From Planctomycetota bacterium (GTDB taxonomy: Bacteria > Planctomycetota > Planctomycetia > Pirellulales > UBA1268), in the NCBI GenBank assembly GCA_003669585.1, contig QWOQ01000006.1, positions 62,001 to 126,000 on the forward strand: a stretch of DNA of 64,000 nt. Direction: 5' to 3'. The position numbers were made by a program, and so were the translations under genes. Shown in pieces: positions 25,532-33,616 of this stretch. Within the stretch, counting starts at the first letter, position 1. Each line of letters starts with the position of its first letter. Below the pieces are notes generated by a model, which was not told the DNA's origin, did not search any database, and saw only the letters and a program-made list of their open reading frames with translations.

Positions 25532-26158
25532 ATGGGAAGAATCACAGGGCCGGTGTGCCGGCTGTGTCGACGTGATGGTCTGAAGCTATTCCTCAAAGGG
25601 AGTCGCTGCGATACGCCAAAATGTGCCTTTGATCGTCGGAGTACTCCGCCGGGCATGGTTCAGAAGCGTCGCAGTAAGCCGACGGACTACGGATTGCACC
25701 TGAGAGAAAAGCAGAAGGTAAAGCATTATTACGGCGTGCTGGAGAGGCAGTTCCGAACGTATTTTTCTAGGGCTGAAAGAGGTACCGGAAATACTGGCGA
25801 AATATTGATGTCGCTCTTGGAGCGTCGGCTCGACAATATTGTTCACAGAATCGGTTTTGCGCTGTCGCGATCAGCAGCCAGGCAAATGGTGATGCACGGT
25901 CATATCACGATCAATGGGCGTCGAGTTGACGTTCCGAGTTACTCGGTTCGGGCTGGAGATTTGATTCGCGTAAAAAATCGCGTAAAAAGCCTGCAGTTAG
26001 TGCACTCTTCGATGTCTCAGCATCAGAGGCAAGTTCCAGACTTCGTTTCGAGGAGTGAGGAACTGATTCCCGAAGCAAGAGTCGATCGATTGCCTGGGGC
26101 CGATGATTGCTCAATCCCAGTTCGCGCGAATCTTATTATTGAGTTGTGCTCCAAGTAA
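25532..26158 (+). CDS. rpsD: 30S ribosomal protein S4, zinc form
   Basis: S4 is a primary 16S rRNA binder and, in many bacteria, the repressor of the alpha operon. I start it at ATG 25532 (208 residues), where the protein begins MGRITGPVCRLCRR; the in-frame TTG at 25520 is less likely. Four N-terminal cysteines (CRLC and CDTPKC) mark the zinc form. The S4 domain is visible as LERRLDNIVHRIGFALSRSA and MVMHGHITINGRRVD. The C-terminal part is longer and more divergent than in E. coli. Confidence 0.96.
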   Translation: MGRITGPVCRLCRRDGLKLFLKGSRCDTPKCAFDRRSTPPGMVQKRRSKPTDYGLHLREKQKVKHYYGVLERQFRTYFSRAERGTGNTGEILMSLLERRLDNIVHRIGFALSRSAARQMVMHGHITINGRRVDVPSYSVRAGDLIRVKNRVKSLQLVHSSMSQHQRQVPDFVSRSEELIPEARVDRLPGADDCSIPVRANLIIELCSK

Positions 26159-26291
26159 TTTTCGCCCAACGGTGTCGTTGATTGAGTCGCTATTTTACGA
26201 GATGCAGCTGGATACAAGTCGCGTTTAATCGTTACCAATAAATTTCGTCCATCACCTTTTTTACACACAAAAACAGTTTAAGGAGTTCCGA

Positions 26292-27278
26292 ATGCACATT
26301 CGCTGGAGAGGCCTTGAGCTTCCGGGGTCCGTCGTTGCCGATCAAAAAACGCTTTCGACGACATATGGAAAATTTACGGCAGAACCCTTCGAGAGAGGCT
26401 TTGGTACGACTGTAGGAAACAGTTTGCGTCGCTTGTTGCTGTCGAGTTTAGAGGGCAGTGCCATCACGCAGATCAAGGTGGCCGGTGCGTTGCACGAGTT
26501 CAGTACGATCAAGGGAGTCCTTGAGGATATTACTGACATCGTACTTAATATAAAAAGTTTGATTGTTAAAAATCACAGTGATTCAACCCGAGTCATTCGA
26601 ATCGAAAAAAGCACCAAGGGTCCGATCACAGGTGCTGATATTCAGACGGACGAAGCCGTGGATGTTATTAACAAAGATTTGTTGATTGCAACGCTCACGG
26701 ATGACGTTCCATTTGAAATTGAGATGGTCGTAGAGAACGGTCGTGGATATGTGCCCGCTACGGAGCACAGTCCAAATACGCAAGAAATCGGAATTATTCC
26801 AGTGGATGCGGTGTTCAGTCCAGTGACACGAGTTCGATATGACGTTGAAGAGACGCGAATCGGCCAGAAGACCAACTACGACAAACTCACCATGGAGATT
26901 TGGACCAACGGAACGGTCTCTGCGGAGATGGCTCTTGTCGAGGCGGCCAAGATTCTTCGCAAGCATCTTAATCCGTTTGTTGGGTACACCCAGCCTGGGT
27001 TGAAGGTTACTACCGCGGCGGTCGATGTTCTGACGCTAGAGGCACCCCTTGAAAGTCGCCTTGGAATGCTGCTTTCAGACCTAAAGCTTTCGGTGCGGGC
27101 AAGCAATTGCCTTGAGTCGGAAGGAATCGGTTCGCTTCGAGACCTTGTCTCTCGAACAGAAGAGGAATTGATGGAAATGCGCAATTTCGGAGACACAACG
27201 CTGCTTGAAATAAAGTCGCGTCTCACTGAAGTAGGGTTGCGTTTGGGCATGAGCATGCCGGCCTCGGCGGAAGCGTGA
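26292..27278 (+). CDS. rpoA: RNA polymerase subunit alpha
   Basis: This is the assembly scaffold of RNA polymerase. The 328 residues include the N-terminal dimerisation domain ([49 protein letters not shown]) and a C-terminal domain with the helix-hairpin-helix region [19 protein letters not shown] and [16 protein letters not shown]. Normal length. ATG at 26292 follows AAGGAG at 26280-26285. Confidence 0.98.
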   Translation: MHIRWRGLELPGSVVADQKTLSTTYGKFTAEPFERGFGTTVGNSLRRLLLSSLEGSAITQIKVAGALHEFSTIKGVLEDITDIVLNIKSLIVKNHSDSTRVIRIEKSTKGPITGADIQTDEAVDVINKDLLIATLTDDVPFEIEMVVENGRGYVPATEHSPNTQEIGIIPVDAVFSPVTRVRYDVEETRIGQKTNYDKLTMEIWTNGTVSAEMALVEAAKILRKHLNPFVGYTQPGLKVTTAAVDVLTLEAPLESRLGMLLSDLKLSVRASNCLESEGIGSLRDLVSRTEEELMEMRNFGDTTLLEIKSRLTEVGLRLGMSMPASAEA

Positions 27279-27374
27279 GCAAGTTTTTCCCGGCAGGTAT
27301 AGAGTTCGAAAAATCTACTATTTGAAAGAAGATTGTCGGGGCAAATTCGCCTTGTCATTCATAAAGAGGTTGCG

Positions 27375-27998
27375 ATGCGTCATCGTCGAAAAGGTCGTGT
27401 TTTAGGTCGAAGTCCGAGTCATCAGCGGGCGCTTCTGCGGAATTTGGCGTCTGCTTTGATGCTCACCGAACGAGTGCATGAGGCGGACGAAATAGGAGCC
27501 CCAAAGGTCGCTGGTCGAATCACGACAACACTTGCCAAGGCGAAGGAGGTTCGTCCGCTCGTTGAGCGATGCGTTACCATTGCCCGAAAGGGATTGGCTG
27601 CGCAGGATCGCGCTCGAGAGTTTTCCACAGATGCAAAAAGAGATTCGGCAGAATGGAAAAAATGGCGATTGAGCGACCGTTGGAAGAACTGGGCTCATGC
27701 TTCGGCGCCAGCTGTCGTGGCCCGACGACGAGTTGTGCAGTTGCTCGGGGATAAGAAAGCAGCCCGAATCGTATTTGAACGAATTGCTCCACGGTATGTA
27801 GATCGCCCCGGTGGGTACACGCGGATTCTTAAGTTGGCAACGCCTCGACTCGGTGACGCAGGTCCTCGGGCCATCATTGAATTTGTTGGGGATGAGGCGA
27901 GGGTACAGCGATCGCCCGCCCCTCGTGTAGAGTCGGTCGAGGGAAGCGGTCCAACCCTTGGTCGCAAGAGAACCGGTTCAAGCCCGTCAGGAACGTAA
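27375..27998 (+). CDS. rplQ: 50S ribosomal protein L17 with a central insert and C-terminal tail
   Basis: L17 is one of the proteins near the exit of the peptide tunnel. The ends of the core are clear: MRHRRKGRVLGRSPSHQRALLRNLASAL at the N-terminus and RYVDRPGGYTRILKL at 141-154, then AIIEFV. Between them lies an insert of about 30-40 residues with several Trp and charged residues (roughly 76-115), and about 35 extra residues follow the core. Total 207 against about 127 in E. coli. I start at ATG 27375, with AAAGAGGT upstream; the frame open from 27333 adds 14 residues that the family lacks. Confidence 0.93.
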   Translation: MRHRRKGRVLGRSPSHQRALLRNLASALMLTERVHEADEIGAPKVAGRITTTLAKAKEVRPLVERCVTIARKGLAAQDRAREFSTDAKRDSAEWKKWRLSDRWKNWAHASAPAVVARRRVVQLLGDKKAARIVFERIAPRYVDRPGGYTRILKLATPRLGDAGPRAIIEFVGDEARVQRSPAPRVESVEGSGPTLGRKRTGSSPSGT

Positions 27999-28425
27999 GC
28001 ACAGCGGGCCTCAAAGTCGTCGAATCTCTTTTCTCAGTGATGCTGCGCCGTAAAAAAACGGCAGATCGCACCTCCCCTGCCCGGTTTATAAAGAGTGGAA
28101 ATAGGTTCTCTTTTTGGCAGAAAATAGTATTGTGTGATTAAAAATCTCTTTTCCTTGCCCTTGGGTTTTAAAAAGAGAGCATTCTGGTTCAAATAAAAGG
28201 GTGTCTATCGCCACACAAAGCCTGGAAGCCTAGTGCCCTAGTGGTCCAGTGGAATAGGCTTTCGGGTTCAATACGAATAGAATGCAGATTCAGGCAAGTG
28301 CGTCGCTTGGTCGATGTGAGGCAATCGCTATAAAAAGTTTTTCCGTGACTGTACGGTAACGGTAGCGTTTCAGAAGAGTGCATACCATTTTCTGAGCGAG
28401 TCTAAATAATAGAGGCATCGATTCC
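27999..28425. other. Non-coding gap after the ribosomal operon
   Basis: This stretch separates rplQ from the DUF1549/DUF1553 gene. It shows one small inverted repeat (GCCGT at 28047-28051, ACGGC at 28057-28061) without a T-run, and several A/T-rich blocks. I saw no credible gene, tRNA or good promoter match. Confidence 0.5.
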
Positions 28426-30276
28426 ATGGAGAAAAATACAGGCATGAGTTTTTCAAAAATAAAATGGTCGATGAACAATATGGCTGCCAAGAAAAGCTTG
28501 TACGGTTATGAAAAAAAGAGTTTCAAATACATGCTGATGCTCTTGGCAGGCATTGGCATGTCGTCTCTTGGGAATCGAATTGCAACGGCTGCAGCGGAGG
28601 AAACTGAAGAGCAGTCGGAAGCTCCTCAAGAAAAAGCTGATTCAAAACAATCCAAAAAAAAATCTGCATCAAAAGAAGCGATGCACTTTGGGCTGCCGCA
28701 GGTCAAGTTTATTAACGAACAAGTCGCGGCAGGTTGGAAAGACGCAAAGATCGAACCGTCGGCTGTGGCGACCGACGGTGAATGGTGCCGTCGGGTCTAT
28801 CTCGATGTGGTTGGGCGGATTCCAAGTGTTGTTGAGCTTGAATCATTTGACAGATCTTCGACTACCAATAAGCGACTCGACCTCGTGAATCAATTGCTCG
28901 GTGATGATTTTGTTGACGAGTATGCCCGCAATTGGACAGGTGTTTGGACAACAACGCTCATCGGTCGCGATCTTGAAAATAAGATGGTCAACCGAGAGGG
29001 CATGAGGCAGTATCTGCGACGGGCTTTTTCCAAGAACATTTCCTACGAGCAGTTTGTGATTGATCTGGTGACGGCATCAGGTTCGAGTGCACCGGGAACC
29101 GAAAACTTTAACGGGGCAGTCAATTTTCTTTCTGGAAAAATGGAGGAAAATGGTGCACAGGCGACTGCCAAAACAGCGCAGGTTTTTCTTGGCCTTCAGG
29201 TGCAGTGCACGCAGTGTCACAACCATCCCTTTAACAAAGGAAAACAAAATCAATTTTGGGAGTTCAATGCATTTTTCAGGCAGTCAAAGGCGTTGAGGAA
29301 ATTTGAAGGTACGCGAGATATTCAGTCGATCGAGTTGGTGGATGAAGACTTCGCGGGAGAAGGAGGAAACGTTCAAGAGGCGGAACTTTTCTACGAACTT
29401 CGTAACGGCCTGACAAAGGTTGCGTATCCAGTCTTTATTGATGGAACCGAAATATCGAAGAGCGGTTATCTGCCTGCAAAAATGGATGACGGAACTCCGT
29501 ACGGAGCTCATCGTCGTCAAGAACTTGCAACCATGATCGTTGCAAGTCCATTTATGCCGAAGGCCATCGTGAATCGTATGTGGGGACATTTTCTGGGTTA
29601 CGGATTTACAAAACCGATCGATGATCTCGGAGAGCACAACGCACCTTCGCATCCAGAACTGCTTGACGGCTTGGCCGAACGATTTCGCGAACAGAGCTTT
29701 GACATAAAGGAATTAACGAAGTGGATTGTGCTTTCTCAGCCTTACTCTCTTTCGAGTAAGGCAACACAGTCAAACAAAGGGGACGATCCTTCTATGGGAG
29801 AAAAACCAAAGTTCTCTCATTTCTATCTCAGGCAGATGAAGGCAGAGGAACTCTACGAATCCCTCTTGGTTGCCACGGAGGCTGATGAATTGCGAGGAGG
29901 TGGGGAGGCTGCTGCCAAGAAAAAAGACGAATGGCTCAATCAGTTTGTCATTGCTTTTGGAACTGACGAAGGAGATGACTCAACAACATTTAACGGTTCG
30001 ATTCCACAGGTGCTCATGATGTTTAATGGTGATCTCATAAAGAGCGCAACAAGCACCGGTAAGGGTGGATTTCTGGATAAAATCGCATCGAGTTCAATGA
30101 AGAACCCGGAGAAAATAAACGCTCTGTATCGCGCGGCACTCGCAAGGGTTCCGTCGGCTGGCGAAGTAAAAATGGCGAACAGTTTGATTATTGCCAGGAA
30201 GGGAGATGCCGTAGGGGCACTTCAGGATGTGTGGTGGGCGGTCCTGAACTCCAATGAGTTCATCATCAATCATTAA
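28426..30276 (+). CDS. DUF1549/DUF1553 planctomycete surface protein with a CxxCH motif
   Basis: This 616-residue protein is a member of the paired-domain family (DUF1549 then DUF1553) that is greatly expanded in planctomycetes. It has a long N-terminal lead with a hydrophobic segment (about 36-50, MLMLLAGIGMSSLG) and a Glu/Lys/Ser-rich linker to residue 85. DUF1549 starts near FGLPQVKFINEQV; it contains RRVYLDVVGRIPS and the motif VQCTQCHNHPF, with CTQCH at 261-265, like a heme-c site. DUF1553 covers the second half (AIVNRMWGHFLGYGF, KWIVLSQPYSLSSK). Its partner DUF1501 gene lies downstream. The biochemical role is unknown; the family is often paired with sugar or sulfate metabolism. Confidence 0.93.
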   Translation: MEKNTGMSFSKIKWSMNNMAAKKSLYGYEKKSFKYMLMLLAGIGMSSLGNRIATAAAEETEEQSEAPQEKADSKQSKKKSASKEAMHFGLPQVKFINEQVAAGWKDAKIEPSAVATDGEWCRRVYLDVVGRIPSVVELESFDRSSTTNKRLDLVNQLLGDDFVDEYARNWTGVWTTTLIGRDLENKMVNREGMRQYLRRAFSKNISYEQFVIDLVTASGSSAPGTENFNGAVNFLSGKMEENGAQATAKTAQVFLGLQVQCTQCHNHPFNKGKQNQFWEFNAFFRQSKALRKFEGTRDIQSIELVDEDFAGEGGNVQEAELFYELRNGLTKVAYPVFIDGTEISKSGYLPAKMDDGTPYGAHRRQELATMIVASPFMPKAIVNRMWGHFLGYGFTKPIDDLGEHNAPSHPELLDGLAERFREQSFDIKELTKWIVLSQPYSLSSKATQSNKGDDPSMGEKPKFSHFYLRQMKAEELYESLLVATEADELRGGGEAAAKKKDEWLNQFVIAFGTDEGDDSTTFNGSIPQVLMMFNGDLIKSATSTGKGGFLDKIASSSMKNPEKINALYRAALARVPSAGEVKMANSLIIARKGDAVGALQDVWWAVLNSNEFIINH

Positions 30277-30634
30277 TTTGCTCGAAAAGCTTTTGAGTTG
30301 AAGACAAGTTGCTATTTCGGGTAAAAATTGATTATCCCAAGGCTTTTTCTGACATTTTGGGGATTCTTGGGAATAGAAAATCGCTCAAAAACGACTTATA
30401 AGGGATCGGTTCTTCAGAATTAAAGATTTTTTGAGGACAAGGCGATTTTTTTTGGGATAGAGGCTGTTTTGATTGGCGTCTTTTTGATCTATTCTTGTGG
30501 GTGCTCGATCGAAGGCGGTCTGAGGGTTGCTGTTTTCGTGTAAAGGGTTTCGCTGGTGTGCGTTAGACAAACGTTTTGTCTAAACTTGAAAAGCTGCACG
30601 GTTCTTTTGAGAGCGTTATTGAAGGAGTAAATAT
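30277..30634. other. Intergenic region of the DUF1549/DUF1553 and DUF1501 pair
   Basis: This AT-rich gap of 358 bases holds no gene. It contains a spaced inverted repeat (TCCCAAG at 30335-30341, CTTGGGA at 30366-30372). Its length suggests a separate promoter for the DUF1501 gene, but I found no strong -35/-10 pair. Confidence 0.4.
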
Positions 30635-31912
30635 ATGTCGATCTTCTCCAGAGTTCCGGATGGTATGAACCGCCGTCATTTCATGAGTCACATGGCAGGA
30701 GCCGCGGCTCTCGCTGGCCCCGCGACTGCATTTACGAATTCGCTCATGGCGAATGTCACCGACCTGAAGAAGCGACACAAATCCGCGATCCTTTTGTGGA
30801 TGGGTGGCGGCCCGAGCACGATGGATCTCTGGGATCTCAAGCCAGGCGCGCCGACCGGAGGCCCGTTTAAGCCAATCTCAACGAGTGCTGACGGAGTGGA
30901 AATCAGTGAGCATTTGCCGTTGATGTCGAAGCAGATGCACCACATGTCAATCGTGCGATCGATGAGCACTCGCGAAGCCGATCATATGCGTGGTCGCTAC
31001 TACATGCATACTGGCTATGTGCCGAATCCAAATGTGGAGCATCCGAGCTACGGAGCTGTTATCTCGCACGAATTGGCCGATCAGGTTCCGGAGCTTGATA
31101 TTCCACCATTTGTTTCCGTTGGAAGCGGAAGTGTTGGTCCAGGATTTCTTGGAATGACATGGGCTCCTTTTGTCGTTGATTCAAATGGGCAAGTTCGAAA
31201 CTTAGACATGGGTATGGATGCCGCTCGGTTGTCGCAGCGGATGGAAATGCTTGCCACAATCGAAAAGAAGTTCGTTGCTGAGAATCGTGGTAGCTCGGCC
31301 ATGGATCATGCCAAGGTGCTCGAAAAGACCGTGAAGCTCATGACAAGCGATCAGATGAAGGCATTCAAAGTGATGTCGGAGCCCAAGGAAGTCCAAGATC
31401 GTTATGGTGCAACTGGTTTTGGGCGTGGATGCCTGCTTGCTCGACGACTCGTCGAAGCCGGTGTCCCGTTTGTTGAAGTCGATCTTGGTGGTTGGGATAT
31501 GCATGCCGATATTTTCCAGACCCTTTCGGATCGCAAGCTTCCAGAGCTTGATAAAGCAATGAGTGCACTCGTGAGTGATCTTTCTGAACGCGGCCTGCTG
31601 GATGACACCGCGATTATCTGGATGGGTGAGTTCAGTCGAACTCCAAACATCAACGGTAACGGTGGTCGTGATCACTGGGCTCGAAGCTGGAGCGTGGTGG
31701 TGGGTGGCGCTGGTTTTAAGAGAGGTGTTGCGGTCGGCGAAACGAGTTCTGACGGAAAAGAAGTGATTACCGAGCCATACTCCTCGCAAGACGTGATGGC
31801 GAGCGTTCTCAAGAGCCTTGGTGTTTCGCTGGAGACGACTTTTACTGCCAAGAACGGTCGTCCAATGAAGATTGCGAACTCGGGGAAAGTTATTAAAGAA
31901 CTCTTTTCTTGA
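30635..31912 (+). CDS. Tat-exported DUF1501 protein
   Basis: This 425-residue protein belongs to DUF1501, a sulfatase-like (alkaline phosphatase fold) family that accompanies DUF1549/DUF1553 proteins in planctomycetes. It starts with a twin-arginine-like signal (MNRRHFMSHMAGAAALAGPA). Family motifs include LLWMGGGPSTMDLWDLKPG, YMHTGYVPNPNVEHPS, GWDMHADIF and MGEFSRTPNINGNGGRDHW. Together with the upstream gene it probably forms a periplasmic or surface module whose substrate is unknown. ATG at 30635 follows GAAGGAG at 30618-30624, about ten bases upstream. Confidence 0.93.
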   Translation: MSIFSRVPDGMNRRHFMSHMAGAAALAGPATAFTNSLMANVTDLKKRHKSAILLWMGGGPSTMDLWDLKPGAPTGGPFKPISTSADGVEISEHLPLMSKQMHHMSIVRSMSTREADHMRGRYYMHTGYVPNPNVEHPSYGAVISHELADQVPELDIPPFVSVGSGSVGPGFLGMTWAPFVVDSNGQVRNLDMGMDAARLSQRMEMLATIEKKFVAENRGSSAMDHAKVLEKTVKLMTSDQMKAFKVMSEPKEVQDRYGATGFGRGCLLARRLVEAGVPFVEVDLGGWDMHADIFQTLSDRKLPELDKAMSALVSDLSERGLLDDTAIIWMGEFSRTPNINGNGGRDHWARSWSVVVGGAGFKRGVAVGETSSDGKEVITEPYSSQDVMASVLKSLGVSLETTFTAKNGRPMKIANSGKVIKELFS

Positions 31913-32032
31913 TCTCTCGCCATAGTTTTGGTGATGCTCACCACGTTCTTGCAGGGCACGCCGCGTTGCGTAATTTTCATGCGTCGAATCGTTCTTCGCT
32001 GTGAAAATTTATGTGGCAAGTGAGGGATCAGA

Positions 32033-33466
32033 GTGCCGCAGCGTATTCCAACCGAGCGATTGTCGGGAGTGCACGCAGTCGCTCACTTGAGTGGCACGTT
32101 TGCTCCGGTGGCATGGCTCGTTTTGCCAGTGCTTCTGGAGCAGACGTTGGCTTTGGCCGTAGGGATCACCGACAAGTGGCTTACGGGCAATCTTCTTTTT
32201 GAGGCAGAGTATCTGGCTGCAATCGGACTGGTGGGGTACATGATCGGGTACCTTCCAGGAATTTTTGCAATTCCGTCGATTGCAGCGACAGCTTTGGTGG
32301 CTCGAATGATTGGAGCCACGGATGAAGCTGGAGCGAGACGCGCCGCGGCGCAATCGTTGATTGTTGGAGTGATGGTGGCGATGCTTGCGATCGTACCGAG
32401 CATACTTTTTGGGAGTCATCTCATCAGAAGCCTTGGTCTGCCAGAAGGATCAACAGCACTCGCTTTGGAATATTTAGAAATCGTGCTGCCAGCGTTGCCG
32501 GCAGTGATGCTCATCCAAGTTGGTGTGGCAATTCTTCGGGGAGCCGGAGACATGCTGGCTGGTTTCATTACCATGTCGGTTGTGAATGGAGTCAACGCCG
32601 GGGCGAGCTTTGTTTTGGCGACCGGGATGTTTGGGTTTCCGAATCTAGGGTGGACCGGTCTAGCATGGGGAACCCTTGCAGGTTACTACGTCGGAGCGAT
32701 ACTCGTGATTCTTCTGTTAATGAGGCCTTCGCAGCCGATTTCTCCCCGGACTGCTGACTGGTGGCCTGATTGGCAATGGATTCGACGTATTTTAATAATA
32801 GGTGTACCCGCTGGATTTGATGCCATAGGCAATGCATGTTGCCACCTTTGGTTTCTGTCAATTGTGAATCGACTCGGAAACATCGATGCTGCGGCGCATG
32901 CTCTGGCTATCACGATCGAATCGATGGCCTATCTGCCCGGATATGCATTTGGGGTGGCTGCTGCAACCCTTTCGGGTCAGTTTCTTGGTGCTCACGACGA
33001 ACGCCGGGCTCGAGAAAGCGTCTGGATGGCCGCGGTAGGGTGCGTTTTCCTGATGACAGCGGTGGCAACAGTCTTCTATTTGAGCTCGGATTCACTGGCC
33101 GCATGGTTTGTTGGCAGCACCGGACATCAGGATGTTGCTGTTTTGACGGCAAAACTCGTTCGTCTGGTTGCATTCGCACAACCACCCTTGGCAATGTTGA
33201 TGGTATTTTCAGGTGCCCTTCGTGGTGCCGGTCAGACCAGAGTGCCGATGATGGTCAATTTTTTCGGACTTCTCGTGGTTCGTCTTCCTCTGGCAATGAT
33301 TCTGGCGTGGCCGGGAGTTGAGATTGCCGGTGGAGTCATCTCGCTTCCTGGAATGAACTTGGGAGTTGTGGGGGCGTGGCTGGCGATGGCTGCAGATCTT
33401 ACAACGCGCGGTCTCCTCATGTGCGCGATGTTTCACTGGGGAACATGGAGTCGCGTGCGAGTGTAA
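32033..33466 (+). CDS. MATE-family multidrug/cation antiporter
   Basis: This 477-residue inner-membrane protein has about twelve hydrophobic segments in two similar halves, the pattern of the MATE (NorM/DinF-like) exporters that use Na+ or H+ gradients. Motifs include LPVLLEQTLALAVGITDKW near the start and an internal repeat beginning near IGVPAGFDAIGNACCHLWF. The start is GTG at 32033, with GAGGGA seven bases upstream. Substrates cannot be predicted. A 7-bp hairpin (CACTGCC/GGCAGTG, 33470-33490) lies just after the stop. Confidence 0.9.
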   Translation: MPQRIPTERLSGVHAVAHLSGTFAPVAWLVLPVLLEQTLALAVGITDKWLTGNLLFEAEYLAAIGLVGYMIGYLPGIFAIPSIAATALVARMIGATDEAGARRAAAQSLIVGVMVAMLAIVPSILFGSHLIRSLGLPEGSTALALEYLEIVLPALPAVMLIQVGVAILRGAGDMLAGFITMSVVNGVNAGASFVLATGMFGFPNLGWTGLAWGTLAGYYVGAILVILLLMRPSQPISPRTADWWPDWQWIRRILIIGVPAGFDAIGNACCHLWFLSIVNRLGNIDAAAHALAITIESMAYLPGYAFGVAAATLSGQFLGAHDERRARESVWMAAVGCVFLMTAVATVFYLSSDSLAAWFVGSTGHQDVAVLTAKLVRLVAFAQPPLAMLMVFSGALRGAGQTRVPMMVNFFGLLVVRLPLAMILAWPGVEIAGGVISLPGMNLGVVGAWLAMAADLTTRGLLMCAMFHWGTWSRVRV

Positions 33467-33469
33467 GAA

Positions 33470-33490
33470 CACTGCCTTGGGGTGGCAGTG
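33470..33490 (+). other. Hairpin after the MATE gene
   Basis: CACTGCC (33470-33476) and GGCAGTG (33484-33490) form a perfect 7-bp stem with a 7-base loop four bases after the stop codon. No T-run follows, so it is terminator-like only in shape. Confidence 0.35.
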
Positions 33491-33616
33491 GCCAGACCGG
33501 GATGTTCGGAAGGAGTACGCACGCTACACTCAGTTGAAAAATGAAGCGATCTGCGCGTACGAAAAGATACAGAAACGAAACAACACCCCGCATTTTCTCA
33601 GTATGGAGTGAACTCG

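Noticed and set aside
28047..28061. Short inverted repeat GCCGT/ACGGC as an operon terminator
   Set aside because: Only five pairs and no T-run follows.
28228..28275. tRNA-like stretch with TAGTGGTCCAGTGG and GGGTTCAATAC
   Set aside because: It recalls D-arm and T-arm sequence, but I could not build an acceptor stem, anticodon arm or correct spacing; probably chance.
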